From Bradyrhizobium sp. JYMT SZCCT0180 (GTDB lineage: Bacteria; Pseudomonadota; Alphaproteobacteria; Rhizobiales; Xanthobacteraceae): 64,000 nt of DNA. The first letter of the stretch is position 1; each line of letters begins with the position of its first letter. A program made the translations under genes and the position numbers. This document shows, piece by piece, positions 1 through 9,457 of this stretch. The stretch is taken from the NCBI RefSeq assembly GCF_018130165.1, contig NZ_JAFCLZ010000034.1, positions 1-64,000 of the forward strand, given 5' to 3'. The notes under the pieces were generated by a model that was not told the DNA's origin, did no database searches, and saw nothing but the letters and a program-made list of their open reading frames with translations.

Positions 1-63
1 CGAATCATTCGACTCACGGTTCCGCAAACAAAAAAACACGCCAGATCACATAGATTCACAGCC

Positions 64-155
64 TCTGAGGTGCGAGCGCAGCGAGCCTCGAAGGATGAAG
101 CGGCCACAGGCGGGGCCGTCGCCCTTCGAGGCGCGCAAGAGCGCGCACCTCAGGG
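64..155. repeat. Intergenic inverted repeat, family 2, copy 1
   Basis: Two arms of about 30 bp face each other: CTGAGGTGCGAGCGCAGCGA... on the left and a matching ...GCGCGCACCTCAG on the right, around a spacer containing GGCCACAGGCGGGGCC. The same layout, with related arm and centre sequences, recurs at 12362-12455. The element would fold into a long hairpin in RNA or single-stranded DNA. No gene is supported in the first 275 bases. Confidence 0.6.
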
Positions 156-191
156 TGACGGTTCGAGATAGCAGAGACGCCAATGATTGAA

Positions 192-240
192 TCGAGAAGC
201 CGCGGCGTACTGGGTCCCCCGCCTTCGCGGGGGACGACGG
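192..240. repeat. Intergenic palindromic repeat, family 3, copy 1
   Basis: The segment TCGAGAAGCCGCGGCGTACT is followed by the hairpin TCCCCCGCCTTCGCGGGGGA. A close match lies at 10168-10216 (CCGAGAAGCCGCTGCGTACT, then a TACCCCGCTTTCGCGGGGTA hairpin) in the same orientation. It lies just beyond the 3' end of the minus-strand acetyltransferase gene and could act as its 3' hairpin. Confidence 0.55.
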
Positions 241-275
241 CGGAATACAGCGGCGCGCTATTCGCGAGCCCAACC

Positions 276-1469
276 CTAGCTAAACGCATTGCGCAGCTTC
301 TGCGCCATCTCCAGCAAGGCCGGATTATGCTTCACCATGCGCTTGGTGCGGTTCAGCCCCGACATCACGCCCGCGGCGAGCTTGCCGCGCTGGCTCAGCG
401 GGATGAAACTGTCGAAGATCGGTTCGTCGTCCTTGCAGAACAGCCGCTTGTAATCGTCCGATCCGATGCCGAGATCGAAGGCGCGATAATCCTTACCGGC
501 GAAGTGATCGATGATGTCGCGCATCAGGATCAGGCCGGGGCTGTACTTCGAATTGGCCGACATCGTGTAGGTGTTGAACATCATCGAGAAGCGATGGCCG
601 TCGTCGACGCCGGTGAAGATCGCGATCACTTCCTCGTCGCATTCGAGCGCGTGGATGTCGATGACGCGGTTGCCGCCGGCCACTTGTGCCGCGCAGGCGC
701 TGCGGATGAAATCCTCGATGCCGGGCTCGGCGAATACGTCAGGCAGTTTCTGCTCGGCCATCCGCAGCGGCTTGATGCGGAAGAACCAGTCGAGCAGCCG
801 CGTGATGTCGGCGTCGGTGCTGGCGACGTAGTAGCGATAGCCGGGCAGGGCCTGCAGCTTGCGCGCCTTGCCCTTCAGGCGTTGGCGGAACGACTTGCTG
901 ATCAGCGTCGTAGGATCAGCACCACTCTCCATCTTCAGGAGCGGGCAGTCGTTGGCGGAGGGTTGATGCGGCAGCAGTGCGATCGGGTTCGGCAGATCGC
1001 GCCAGCGCAGGGGCTGTTGATGCAGCGCCAGCACGTCGGCCTCGGAACGTTGCGCGATGGCCGCGATCAGGCCTTCGATATCGGCCTGCGTTGCGGTCGC
1101 GGCAAAATCCCTGTCCCACAGCGCCATGTTGAAGGTCGAGTGCTTGCCGCCCATGAAGCTGGCGCAGCGTGCGCCGTAGACATGCCTGACCGCGAGCGGC
1201 AGCAGCATCAACGGCCGGCGCTCCGCGTCGTAGGCGATCACGATGAAGGGGACGAGGCCTTCGCGCGCGCCGACATTGCGCTGCCAGGCGCTGACGAAGT
1301 CGAAACGCTGAAAGGGCGTGGAGGATTGCTGCTGCGCTTTTTCCAGACTGCGCCAGATCGCCTCGGCGCCGGTCAGATCGCGGATGATCTCGATGTCTGC
1401 GATGCGCCCCGGCTTCGACCAGGTTTGCGTATCCGCCGTTCCGTTTTCAATCGCGGCAGCCATGGTCAT
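276..1469 (-). CDS. GNAT family N-acetyltransferase, CelD/BcsL-like
   Basis: A 397-residue protein with the arrangement of the large duplicated-GNAT (FemAB-like/BioF2-like) acetyltransferases found near exopolysaccharide or cellulose genes. It has an N-terminal fold with FDFVSAWQRNVG and FIVIAYD, a middle block KSFRQRLKGKARKL (about residues 195-208), and a C-terminal GNAT block with SPGLILMRDIIDHF and AFDLGIGSDDYKRLF (about 315-345). No signal peptide or membrane helix is evident, so it is probably cytoplasmic. The start at 1469 gives MTMAAAIENG; a second ATG two codons later is equally possible. It is divergent from the deacetylase-like gene across about 60 bp. The substrate is unknown; a role in surface polysaccharide acylation is inferred from the family and neighbour only. 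Confidence 0.8.
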   Translation of the reverse strand: MTMAAAIENGTADTQTWSKPGRIADIEIIRDLTGAEAIWRSLEKAQQQSSTPFQRFDFVSAWQRNVGAREGLVPFIVIAYDAERRPLMLLPLAVRHVYGARCASFMGGKHSTFNMALWDRDFAATATQADIEGLIAAIAQRSEADVLALHQQPLRWRDLPNPIALLPHQPSANDCPLLKMESGADPTTLISKSFRQRLKGKARKLQALPGYRYYVASTDADITRLLDWFFRIKPLRMAEQKLPDVFAEPGIEDFIRSACAAQVAGGNRVIDIHALECDEEVIAIFTGVDDGHRFSMMFNTYTMSANSKYSPGLILMRDIIDHFAGKDYRAFDLGIGSDDYKRLFCKDDEPIFDSFIPLSQRGKLAAGVMSGLNRTKRMVKHNPALLEMAQKLRNAFS

Positions 1470-1529
1470 CGCAGAACCTGTATAGGAAATTGTTTACAAT
1501 TTTCGGCTTTGGCCGACCTTCGCAGGGAA

Positions 1530-2651
1530 ATGTCAACAAAGAGTAATAACAATGCGGGCGCGGCGGAGCACCGCGCGACCGTATTTGGGGGCGGGACGTT
1601 GGGTCAGGGCGTCGGGATTTTGAAGCGGGCCCAAATGGAGCTCGCTTATTTCAGCGGCTACGCGCGGCTGAAGCAGCGCGGAAGCGGCGGCGCCGGTGTC
1701 GTGCTGCGGTTCGAACGCGTGCGCGCGCGGCAGCCGCGGCGGTTCCAGCCGCTCAAAGCAAACGAGATCACCCCGCAATTTCTCGACCGGATGATCCGGG
1801 CTTTGAAGCGCTGGAAGTATGACATCGTCTCGATGGACGAGGTATGCCGGCGCGCGGTCACGCTTCCGACGGCCAATCGGTTTGTCGCGCTGACGTTCGA
1901 CGGCGGCTACAAGGACGTGATCACCGCAGCCTATCCGGTGCTGGCGAAGCACGCGGTTCCCTTCACCATCTACCTCCCGACCGCGTTTCCGGACGGGCTC
2001 GGCGAAGCGTGGTGGCTGGCGCTGGAGGAAATGATCGCGCGGGAAAACCGCATCAGCCTGGTGATCGATCGCAGGGAGCGGCACTTCACCATCCCAACCA
2101 CGCCGGATAAATATGTGATCTACGAGTTTCTCTCGAGCTGGATGCGGACACTGTCGCCGCCGGATCTGTCATTCGCCATCAAAGATCTCTGCAAGCGCTA
2201 TTCGGTTGATCTTGCGGGCCTGTCGCGTAGCGCGTCGATGGACTGGGACGATCTGACGACGCTCGCCGCCGACCCGAATGTGACGGTCGGCAGCGCCACG
2301 GTGAATTACCCGGCGCTGTCGAATCTGAAAGACGCCGACGCCCAGCGCGAGATGGTGATGGGCAAGGCGGTGGCGGAAGCCGCCTTCCACCGCACCATCA
2401 AACATTTCGCCTATCCGTTCGGCGATCGCGACGCCTTTCGCCGGGCGCACGTGGCGATGGCGCAGGAGCTGGGCCTCGCCAGCGCGGCAACCGTGTTGCC
2501 CGGCGTGGTCGCTTCGAAGGGGTATACCAATCTGCACGCGTTGCCGCGCGTCGCCTGGGACGGACGGCAGCGTTCGCTGCGCATGATGCGGGTGATGCTG
2601 TCGGGGGCGCTTCTCCCGAAGGTAAAGGCGAAACGGACCGATCAGGAGTGA
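1530..2651 (+). CDS. Polysaccharide deacetylase-like protein, metal ligands missing
   Basis: About 373 residues with the NodB-homology fold: FVALTFDGGYKDV near residue 120, KHAVPFTIYLPTAFPDG after it, and IKHFAYPFGDRDAF late in the domain. Active carbohydrate esterase family 4 enzymes have TFDDG and H-[ST]-x-x-H-P. Here the first motif reads TFDGG, losing the metal-binding second Asp, and the histidine motif reads ATVNYP, losing both His. The fold is recognisable but catalysis by the usual zinc mechanism looks impossible. ATG 1530 has AGGGA just upstream; ATG 1635 (MELAYFSG) is an alternative. The frame is open back to 183, but that part is antisense to the acetyltransferase gene. The downstream minus-strand gene ends ten bases away, so the two are convergent. 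Confidence 0.75.
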   Translation: MSTKSNNNAGAAEHRATVFGGGTLGQGVGILKRAQMELAYFSGYARLKQRGSGGAGVVLRFERVRARQPRRFQPLKANEITPQFLDRMIRALKRWKYDIVSMDEVCRRAVTLPTANRFVALTFDGGYKDVITAAYPVLAKHAVPFTIYLPTAFPDGLGEAWWLALEEMIARENRISLVIDRRERHFTIPTTPDKYVIYEFLSSWMRTLSPPDLSFAIKDLCKRYSVDLAGLSRSASMDWDDLTTLAADPNVTVGSATVNYPALSNLKDADAQREMVMGKAVAEAAFHRTIKHFAYPFGDRDAFRRAHVAMAQELGLASAATVLPGVVASKGYTNLHALPRVAWDGRQRSLRMMRVMLSGALLPKVKAKRTDQE

Positions 2652-2660
2652 GTGCAAAAT

Positions 2661-2867
2661 TCAGGCGTCGGGCCGCGACATCCAGCTGATGATCGGCATC
2701 GCCGGCAGTACCCATCCAAGGCCCGCCACGACGTAGAAAATCGATTGCAACAGCCCCGAATTGGCCAGCCAAGGCGTCTGCGCGATGGTCATTCCGAGGA
2801 GCGACCAGACCACGACGAGCACCAGCAAAAAGATGGTTCCGACGAATTTGCGGGTACGGATTGTCAT
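2661..2867 (-). CDS. DUF2842 small membrane protein
   Basis: A 68-residue protein with two hydrophobic helices, TIFLLVLVVVWSLLGMTIAQ (about residues 11-30) and SIFYVVAGLGWVLPAMPII (about 42-60), preceded by a basic N terminus (MTIRTRKFVG). Length, topology and the GLGWVLPAMPIISWM ending match the DUF2842 family of alphaproteobacterial inner-membrane proteins of unknown function. It is convergent with the deacetylase-like gene and divergent from heme A synthase, with about 107 bp between the two starts. Confidence 0.8.
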   Translation of the reverse strand: MTIRTRKFVGTIFLLVLVVVWSLLGMTIAQTPWLANSGLLQSIFYVVAGLGWVLPAMPIISWMSRPDA

Positions 2868-2974
2868 GGCGGATATGTGAAGCCTTTACGGAGCTTAGAG
2901 CCTGTTGCGCGCGGGAAGGGGCGGACTATAAGGGGCGCAGCAATTCAATCAAGCATGGGCATCGAACGGGTTCA

Positions 2975-4066
2975 ATGACCGGTATTTCCACCAATGAGGG
3001 GCCGCCAAACCGCGCTGTCAGATGGTGGCTGTTTGCGGTCGCGGCCCTGATCGCGATCATGGTGCTGGTCGGCGGCGCCACGCGGCTCACGGAGTCCGGA
3101 TTATCGATCGTCGAGTGGAAACCCGTCACCGGAACCTTGCCGCCGCTGACCGATGCGCAATGGGCGCAGGCGTTCGAGGGCTACAAGACCATTCCGCAAT
3201 ATCGCGAACTCAACGCCGGCATGAGTCTGGCTGAGTTCAAGACCATCTTCTGGTGGGAATGGAGCCACCGGCTGCTCGGGCGCGTGATCGGCGCGGTCTA
3301 TCTGCTGCCGTTCCTGTTCTTCCTCTGGCGCGGCATGCTCGGCACCGAGCTGAAGCGGCGGTTGTGGGTGATCTTCGGCCTCGGCGCGCTGCAGGGCGCG
3401 GTCGGCTGGTGGATGGTCGCCTCGGGCCTCACGCACCGGATCGAGGTCTCGCAATATCGGCTGGCGACGCACCTGGTGCTGGCGCTGGTGATTTTTGCGG
3501 CGATCGTGTGGACACTATTGCGGCTAGCGGACCGGCCACAACCCGCCGCGTCGTCGCGACTGAAAATCACCGGCGTCGCGCTACTGGCGCTGACCTTCGT
3601 GCAGATCTATTTCGGCGCGCTGGTCGCGGGCCTGCGCGCGGGCAAGGTGTATAACACCTGGCCGCAGATCGACGGCGCCTTCATTCCATCGTCAGAGCGG
3701 CTGTTCTTCGAAGATCCGTGGTGGCGCAATCTGTTCGACAACACGCTCACGGTGCAGTTCGAGCATCGCATGACCGCCTATGCACTGCTGGCGCTGGCGG
3801 TGCTGCACGCGATCGATGCGGTCGCCTCGCGCGCCGGGACGGCCGTGGTGCGCGGCGCCTGGTGGCTGGTCGCCGCGATCGTCGTACAGGCGGTCCTCGG
3901 CATCCTCACGCTGCTGCATCAGGTGCCGATTGATCTGGCCTTGGCCCACCAGGCGGTCGCGATGGTCGTCCTGACGCTGGCGATTCTTCAGACCGAGCGG
4001 CTGGTCGCGCGCCGCGCGGAACCGGGCCGGGAAGGATTGGTTCAGCCGGTGGGGCAGCCCGGCTGA
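2975..4066 (+). CDS. ctaA: Heme A synthase, COX15/CtaA
   Basis: A 363-residue integral membrane enzyme that oxidises the C8 methyl of heme O to make heme A for aa3-type cytochrome oxidase. After a hydrophobic first helix it shows GGATRLTESGLSIVEWKPVT, the hallmark of the COX15/CtaA family. Candidate heme-ligating histidines fall at helix ends: WSHRLLGR, THRIEVSQYRLATHLVL, FEHRMTAYALL and LHQVPIDLALAHQAV. About eight membrane segments in two related four-helix halves can be counted. ATG 2975 (MTGISTNEG) is chosen; the frame is open upstream to 2861 but those residues do not look like family sequence. It is a single gene here, not beside the cytochrome oxidase operon. Confidence 0.93.
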   Translation: MTGISTNEGPPNRAVRWWLFAVAALIAIMVLVGGATRLTESGLSIVEWKPVTGTLPPLTDAQWAQAFEGYKTIPQYRELNAGMSLAEFKTIFWWEWSHRLLGRVIGAVYLLPFLFFLWRGMLGTELKRRLWVIFGLGALQGAVGWWMVASGLTHRIEVSQYRLATHLVLALVIFAAIVWTLLRLADRPQPAASSRLKITGVALLALTFVQIYFGALVAGLRAGKVYNTWPQIDGAFIPSSERLFFEDPWWRNLFDNTLTVQFEHRMTAYALLALAVLHAIDAVASRAGTAVVRGAWWLVAAIVVQAVLGILTLLHQVPIDLALAHQAVAMVVLTLAILQTERLVARRAEPGREGLVQPVGQPG

Positions 4067-4076
4067 GAGGGAGAAC

Positions 4077-4093
4077 TCTAAAACGATTCTAAT
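4077..4093. promoter_or_regulatory. Possible Irr box (iron control element) before the FTR1 gene
   Basis: TCTAAAACGATTCTAAT reads as TCTAAAA-CGA-TTCTAAT. Against the rhizobial iron control element as I remember it (TTTAGAA-N3-TTCTAAA) 11 of 14 specified positions match. It sits about 93 bp before the start codon of an iron permease, which is where an Irr site would make sense. Neither the promoter hexamers nor binding is established. Confidence 0.4.
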
Positions 4094-4185
4094 CTATTGC
4101 CATGGCTTGACGCGCTTGTGTCGGGCGCCGCGCTTTACTTGAAATATCCGGACGATAAAACGAACCGGAAATCAGGGTTTCCATC

Positions 4186-4998
4186 ATGTCCTCAGCATTC
4201 ATCCAGGCCGCCGTCATTCTGCTCCGCGAGGGGCTTGAAGCCATGCTGGTGATCGCGGCGCTCGCGGGCTATCTGAGAAAGGTCGGCTCCGCACACCGCG
4301 TCGGCGCGCTGTATGGCGGTGCGCTGGCCGCGGTTGGCGCCAGCTTCATCGCCGCCTGGCTGTTTGCGGTGTTCAATTCCGGCGACCATAGCGACGTCCT
4401 CGAAGGCGTCATCATTCTGTTCGCCGCCGCCCTGATGCTCTACGTCAGCGGCTGGCTGATGGTGAAGCAGGATCCGCGCGGCTGGCAGGAATATCTGGCG
4501 CACAAGGCCGACAGCGCGCTGGCGCAGGACACGGTGTGGGCGATCGGCGCGCTGGCCTTCCTTGCCGTGTTCCGCGAGGGCGCCGAAACCGTGCTGTTCA
4601 TCAACGCGCTGGCGAAGACCGAAGGTGGCTGGAGCGCAGGCCTGTTCGGCGGCCTTGCAGCGGCGGCGGTCGGGCTTGCCGTGCTGTTCTATTTCATCAA
4701 CATGATCGCTCAGAAGATTCCGCTGCGGCCGCTGTTCGTCGTCACCTCGGCGTTCCTGTTCGCGATGGCGATCAAGTTCATCGGCGAGGCGGTGCAGGAA
4801 TTCCAGGAGCAGGCGATCATCACGGTCACCGACTTCAAGGGCAGCGCGTTCTTCAGCGCGATCGGGCTCAATCCGAGCGTGGAGGCGCTGTCGATCCAGG
4901 CTCTGGTCATTCTGTTTACGTTCGCGACCTATTCGGTGTTCCAGCGCAATGCCCGCCTGATGCGCGAGGACAAGGCCGCGGCGCGTCCTGCCGAGTAA
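4186..4998 (+). CDS. FTR1 family iron permease
   Basis: A 270-residue inner-membrane protein with seven hydrophobic helices and the two REGxE motifs that bind iron in the FTR1/EfeU family: LLREGLEAML (residues 12-21, first helix) and VFREGAETVLF (about 128-138, fourth helix). The family moves ferric iron across the cytoplasmic membrane, usually after oxidation at the cell surface. No EfeO, EfeB or copper oxidase partner gene lies next to it, so the partner is unknown. ATG 4186 follows a 119-bp gap containing a possible Irr box and TTGACG at about 4108. It is convergent with nadC; only 14 bases separate the stops. Confidence 0.9.
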   Translation: MSSAFIQAAVILLREGLEAMLVIAALAGYLRKVGSAHRVGALYGGALAAVGASFIAAWLFAVFNSGDHSDVLEGVIILFAAALMLYVSGWLMVKQDPRGWQEYLAHKADSALAQDTVWAIGALAFLAVFREGAETVLFINALAKTEGGWSAGLFGGLAAAAVGLAVLFYFINMIAQKIPLRPLFVVTSAFLFAMAIKFIGEAVQEFQEQAIITVTDFKGSAFFSAIGLNPSVEALSIQALVILFTFATYSVFQRNARLMREDKAAARPAE

Positions 4999-5012
4999 TC
5001 CTCACCTAATTC

Positions 5013-5882
5013 TCAAGCGGCCTGCCGCTTGAGATCGAGATAGTCGAGCCCGATGTCGAGCGCGGCAGAGCTGTGCGTGATCCAGCCGGCCGAAATCAGG
5101 TCGACGCCGGTCGCTGCGATCGCCTTCGCGGTGGCGGCGGTGATGCGGCCGGATGCCTCGGTGATTGCCCTGCCGGCGGTCATGGCCACGGCCTGGCGGA
5201 GTTCGTCGTTCGACATGTTGTCGAGCAGCACCGCATCGACGCCGAGCGTTAGCACCTGTTCGAGCTGCGCCAACGTATCAACTTCGACCTCGATTTTGAC
5301 GAGGTGTCCGGCATGCGCCTTCGCGCGCTCGATCGCAGTGCGGATATCGCCGGCCAGCGCGATGTGGTTGTCCTTGATCAGGATGGCGTCGTCGAGGCCG
5401 AAGCGGTGATTGCTGCCGCCGCCGGCGCGGACCGCATATTTTTCCAGCGCGCGCAGCCCCGGCGTCGTCTTGCGCGTGCAGACGATCTGAGCCTTGGTGC
5501 CTTTCGCGGCGGATACCAGCGAGGCGGTGGCCGTCGCAACGCCGCTGAGATGACACAGGAAGTTCAGCGCCGTCCGCTCGCCGGTCAGCAAACCGCGCGC
5601 CGGTCCTTCGATGGTCGCGATGACCTCGCCCGGCGCGACGACGCTGCCGTCGGGCCGCTCCGCACGAAGCGTGATCGCAGGCGACGCGAGCTGGAAAGCG
5701 CAGCGCGCGATGTCGAGGCCAGCCACGACGCCGGGCTGCCGCGCGCGCAGCACCAGCGCGGCCCGCTGGTCGGCAGGCACGATCGCATCCGCCGTGATGT
5801 CGCCGGCGCGACCGAGATCCTCGAGCAGGGCGGTGCGCACGATCGGCTCGTACATGATGGGCAACAGCGGATTGAGCGTCAT
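5013..5882 (-). CDS. nadC: Nicotinate-nucleotide pyrophosphorylase (carboxylating), NadC
   Basis: A 289-residue enzyme that joins quinolinate and PRPP to give nicotinate mononucleotide plus CO2, third step of de novo NAD synthesis. Family blocks seen: ALLEDLGRAGDITADAI near the N terminus, ALNFLCHLSGVAT, CTRKTTPGLRALEKYAV, GGGSNHRFGLDDAILIKDNHI, EVEVDTLAQLEQ, DAVLLDNMS and GVDLISAGWITHS near the end. The start ATG overlaps the nadB stop as ATGA, indicating translational coupling as the last gene of nadABC. The frame continues upstream of this start but there it is antisense or out of frame to nadB. Expected control is through the nad operator before nadA. Confidence 0.95.
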   Translation of the reverse strand: MTLNPLLPIMYEPIVRTALLEDLGRAGDITADAIVPADQRAALVLRARQPGVVAGLDIARCAFQLASPAITLRAERPDGSVVAPGEVIATIEGPARGLLTGERTALNFLCHLSGVATATASLVSAAKGTKAQIVCTRKTTPGLRALEKYAVRAGGGSNHRFGLDDAILIKDNHIALAGDIRTAIERAKAHAGHLVKIEVEVDTLAQLEQVLTLGVDAVLLDNMSNDELRQAVAMTAGRAITEASGRITAATAKAIAATGVDLISAGWITHSSAALDIGLDYLDLKRQAA

Positions 5883-7428
5883 GATTGTGCACTCCCCAGA
5901 GACAAGGCTTCGGATTCGGTGATCTCGCGCGCGGCTTCCAGCGCCTCGGAAAGCGAGAGCGATGACGGCGTGGCCGATGGCAGCGTGTCGGGATGATCCG
6001 TTCGATAATGCCCACCGCGGCTTTCCTCGCGCTGGTAGGCGGCCACGGCGATCATCAGCCCCACCAGCGCCGGATCGGATGCCGCGCTGTTGCCGTTCGC
6101 CATCGGATAGAGGCTGCGAACCAGCCGCCCGATGGCGTTGCGGTCCCGCAGCACGCCGAGGCCTTGCGACATCATCGGCCGTATCGACGATGGATCGGAA
6201 GCAGGCAGTGACGCAAGGGGCGTACTCGCCTTCGATGGTCCGCGGCTTGCCCTGCTGACGCTCGCCGCAACCCACTCGGCGCAGACGATGGCTTCCATCA
6301 GCGAATTGCTGGCAAGTCGGTTGGCGCCGTGCAGACCAGTGCGGGCGACCTCACCGCAAGCCCAGAGGCCGCTGACCGTGCTGCGGCCCTCGAGGTCAAC
6401 GGCAATTCCGCCCATGTGGTAGTGCACCGCAGGCCGTACCGGTATCGGATCGGTCGCGGGATCGATCCCGGCCATCTTGCAGAACGCTGATATGACGGGA
6501 TAACGCGCGGCAAAATCCTTGCCTGGATGTTTCCGTGCATCGAGGAACACCCGATGTCCTTCGGTACGGCGGCGCCAGACGGCGCGGGCGACGATGTCGC
6601 GGGGTGCGAGTTCGGCACCGGGCTCATCCGCCATGAAGCGCTCGCCGGTCTCGTCGATCAGGGTTGCGCCGTCACCTCTGATAGCCTCGGTGAGCAGCGG
6701 CATCGGCCGCGACGGTCCATCGAAGGCGGTCGGATGAAACTGGACAAACTCCAGATCCGACAGCTGCGCGCCCGCGCGCGCCGCCAGCGCAAGGCCCTGA
6801 CCAAAACAGCCGGACGGGTTGGTGCTGTCGAGAAACAGCCCGCCAATGCCGCCGGTCGCGATCACAACGCGGCCGGTATCGATCACCAGCGGGCCGTGCG
6901 CGTTGACGGCGAGCACGCCCTTGACCGCGTTGTCCTCGACGATCAGCCGGCGCGCCTCGACCCCTTCGAGCAGTGTGATCGACGGGCAGAGGCGCACCGC
7001 CGCGATCAGCGCCCGCATGATCTCGCGGCCGGTGCCGTCGCCGGTCGCGTGAACGATCCGGTTGCGGCTGTGGGCGGCTTCAAGGCCGAGCCGCCAGCGT
7101 CCGTCCGGCCGGCGGTCGAAGGCGACGCCGAGTTGTGCGAGATGTTCGACCGCCGCCGGCGCCGCGTGGACGATCCGGCTTGCGGTGGTCTCATCGCAAA
7201 GGCCGGCACCGGCGGCGATGGTGTCGGCGAGATGCAGCGCAGGGTCGTCGTCCGCGCCCATCGCCGCGGCGAGCCCACCCTGCGCCCACAGGCTGGAGGC
7301 TTCCGCCCCCAGCGGCGCCTTCGACACCACCAGCACCGGCTCCGGCGCCAGTTGCAATGCCGTCATCAGTCCTGCGGCGCCGCCGCCGATGATCACGGGA
7401 CGGTTGGCCAGCGCTGAAATATCCGTGC

Positions 7429-7432
<4 letters not shown>
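5879..7432 (-). CDS. nadB: L-aspartate oxidase NadB
   Basis: A 517-residue flavoprotein that oxidises L-aspartate to iminoaspartate, feeding NadA. The N terminus carries the FAD dinucleotide-binding motif VIIGGGAAGLMTALQLAP. Further family blocks are SSLWAQGGLAAAMG, RIVHATGDGTGREIM, VIATGGIGGLF, EFVQFHPTAF, HYHMGGIAVD and GLHGANRLASNSLMEAIV, shared with fumarate reductase/succinate dehydrogenase flavoproteins. Its start ATG overlaps the nadA stop (ATGA), and its own stop overlaps the nadC start in the same way. ATG 7432 is preferred to the longer frame to 7627 because that part overlaps nadA coding sequence. Confidence 0.95.
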
Positions 7433-8415
<983 letters not shown>

Positions 8416-8436
8416 TTATACTCTCCATGAGCATAT
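8416..8436. promoter_or_regulatory. nad operator, proximal copy (predicted NadQ site)
   Basis: TTATACTC-TCCAT-GAGCATAT is an inverted repeat with 8-bp arms, directly adjoining the nadA start codon and containing its GGAGAG ribosome-binding site. It has the same architecture as the copy at 8443-8463, 27 bp away centre to centre. The assignment to NadQ rests on the adjacent regulator gene and the known role of that family. Confidence 0.75.
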
Positions 8437-8442
8437 CATGGC

Positions 8443-8463
8443 TTATACTTATCCTGAGCATAA
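8443..8463. promoter_or_regulatory. nad operator, distal copy (predicted NadQ site)
   Basis: TTATACTT-ATCCT-GAGCATAA, the better-conserved of two copies (consensus of both: TTATACTY-N5-GAGCATAW). It lies in the 54-bp gap between the nadQ stop and the nadA start. Tandem placement suggests cooperative repression of nadABC when NAD is plentiful. Confidence 0.78.
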
Positions 8464-8469
8464 CCTAAG

Positions 8470-9426
8470 TCAAGTGCGGGAAAGCGGCAGCTTGGTTCCG
8501 GCGACGGCCCGTTCGGCCAGGACGGCGTGGCGGAAGCGGAACAGCTTGGCGGGGCGGCCGACCGTGTCGGCGGCGATTGCGCCAGTTTCCTCAACGAGTT
8601 GCTGTTGTTCCATCAGGCGGCGGAAGTTCTGCTTGTGGACCAGCCGTCCTGCAAGCGCTTCAACACTGCGTTGCAGTTGTAGCAGGGTGAATTCCGCCGG
8701 CATCAGTTCGAACACCACGGGACGGTATTTGATTTTGGCCCGCAGTCTTGCGATTCCGGTCGCGAGAATGCGGCGGTGATCGGCCGTCATCGGCCGGCCG
8801 GGCACCAGCGTGCCGGCGTTACCACTTTCGCGAACCGCTTCGGGAATTAGTGCGGCCTCAAACAGCAGCTCGTAACGTTGCAGCACGAGTTCTTCATTCC
8901 ACTCGCGGTCTTCGAACCCGAAGGTGATCGCGGCACGCTGCCAGCGTTCGCGCTGCAACGCCGCCGAGGGCGCGGATTTCGCCCATGCGCGCAGTCGCGG
9001 CGTCAGCAGCTTCGCCAGCAGAGAAGGCGGCCCTTCCCGATGATCTTCCCATGGGAAATAATCATACCAGCCGGACCAATGCGCCGACGCCCCGTCCGCG
9101 ACCTGATCCTCGCGGGTCAACCCGAGATAGCTGATCGAGACGGAGTGCGGTGATGGGCCATCGCCGGTCCGCCCGCGATCGGCAAACGTATAGAGCTGTT
9201 CGACATAGCCGAGCGGATGGCCGGTTTGCGCTTCGACCCACGCCCGCAAACCCGATTGCAGCGATCGGTGCTTGAATTCGAACGGCCCGCTCGGCAGCGC
9301 ACCCGCATTGGCGATCGTCATGATCTTGGGTTGCCCGTCGGTCACCGCGACCAGCACGGCGACGAGGTCGGCGGTGATCGCGCGCGCGGAATCCGGTGTT
9401 TTAGTTTTTCGCGGTGGCCCTGCCAC
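8470..9426 (-). CDS. nadQ: NAD biosynthesis transcriptional regulator NadQ (NUDIX-like plus winged helix)
   Basis: About 318 residues matching the COG4111 group, proposed as the alphaproteobacterial repressor of nadABC. The N-terminal half is NUDIX-like (ADLVAVLVAVTDGQPKIMTI, then GYVEQLYTFADRGR and HSVSISYLGLTRE). The C-terminal half resembles the winged-helix part of NrtR-like regulators (FELMPAEFTLLQLQRSVEAL, HKQNFRRLMEQQQLVEETG, GRPAKLFRFRHAVLAER). It probably senses an NAD-pathway metabolite rather than hydrolysing one. No ATG fits; GTG 9426 (VAGPPRKTKTPD) is chosen, with TTG 9432 possible. It precedes nadA on the same strand with the doubled operator between them. The frame is open to 9921, but that part overlaps the upstream secreted-protein gene. 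Confidence 0.85.
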   Translation of the reverse strand: MAGPPRKTKTPDSARAITADLVAVLVAVTDGQPKIMTIANAGALPSGPFEFKHRSLQSGLRAWVEAQTGHPLGYVEQLYTFADRGRTGDGPSPHSVSISYLGLTREDQVADGASAHWSGWYDYFPWEDHREGPPSLLAKLLTPRLRAWAKSAPSAALQRERWQRAAITFGFEDREWNEELVLQRYELLFEAALIPEAVRESGNAGTLVPGRPMTADHRRILATGIARLRAKIKYRPVVFELMPAEFTLLQLQRSVEALAGRLVHKQNFRRLMEQQQLVEETGAIAADTVGRPAKLFRFRHAVLAERAVAGTKLPLSRT

Positions 9427-9457
9427 GTCCAAAAGTCCGTTTCTGTTGCAGTCGCGG

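Noticed and set aside
183..1529. Long upstream extension of the deacetylase-like frame (about 449 extra codons)
   Set aside because: It runs exactly antisense to the acetyltransferase gene and has the His/Arg/Ala-rich look of a shadow frame; the deacetylase fold starts only after 1530.
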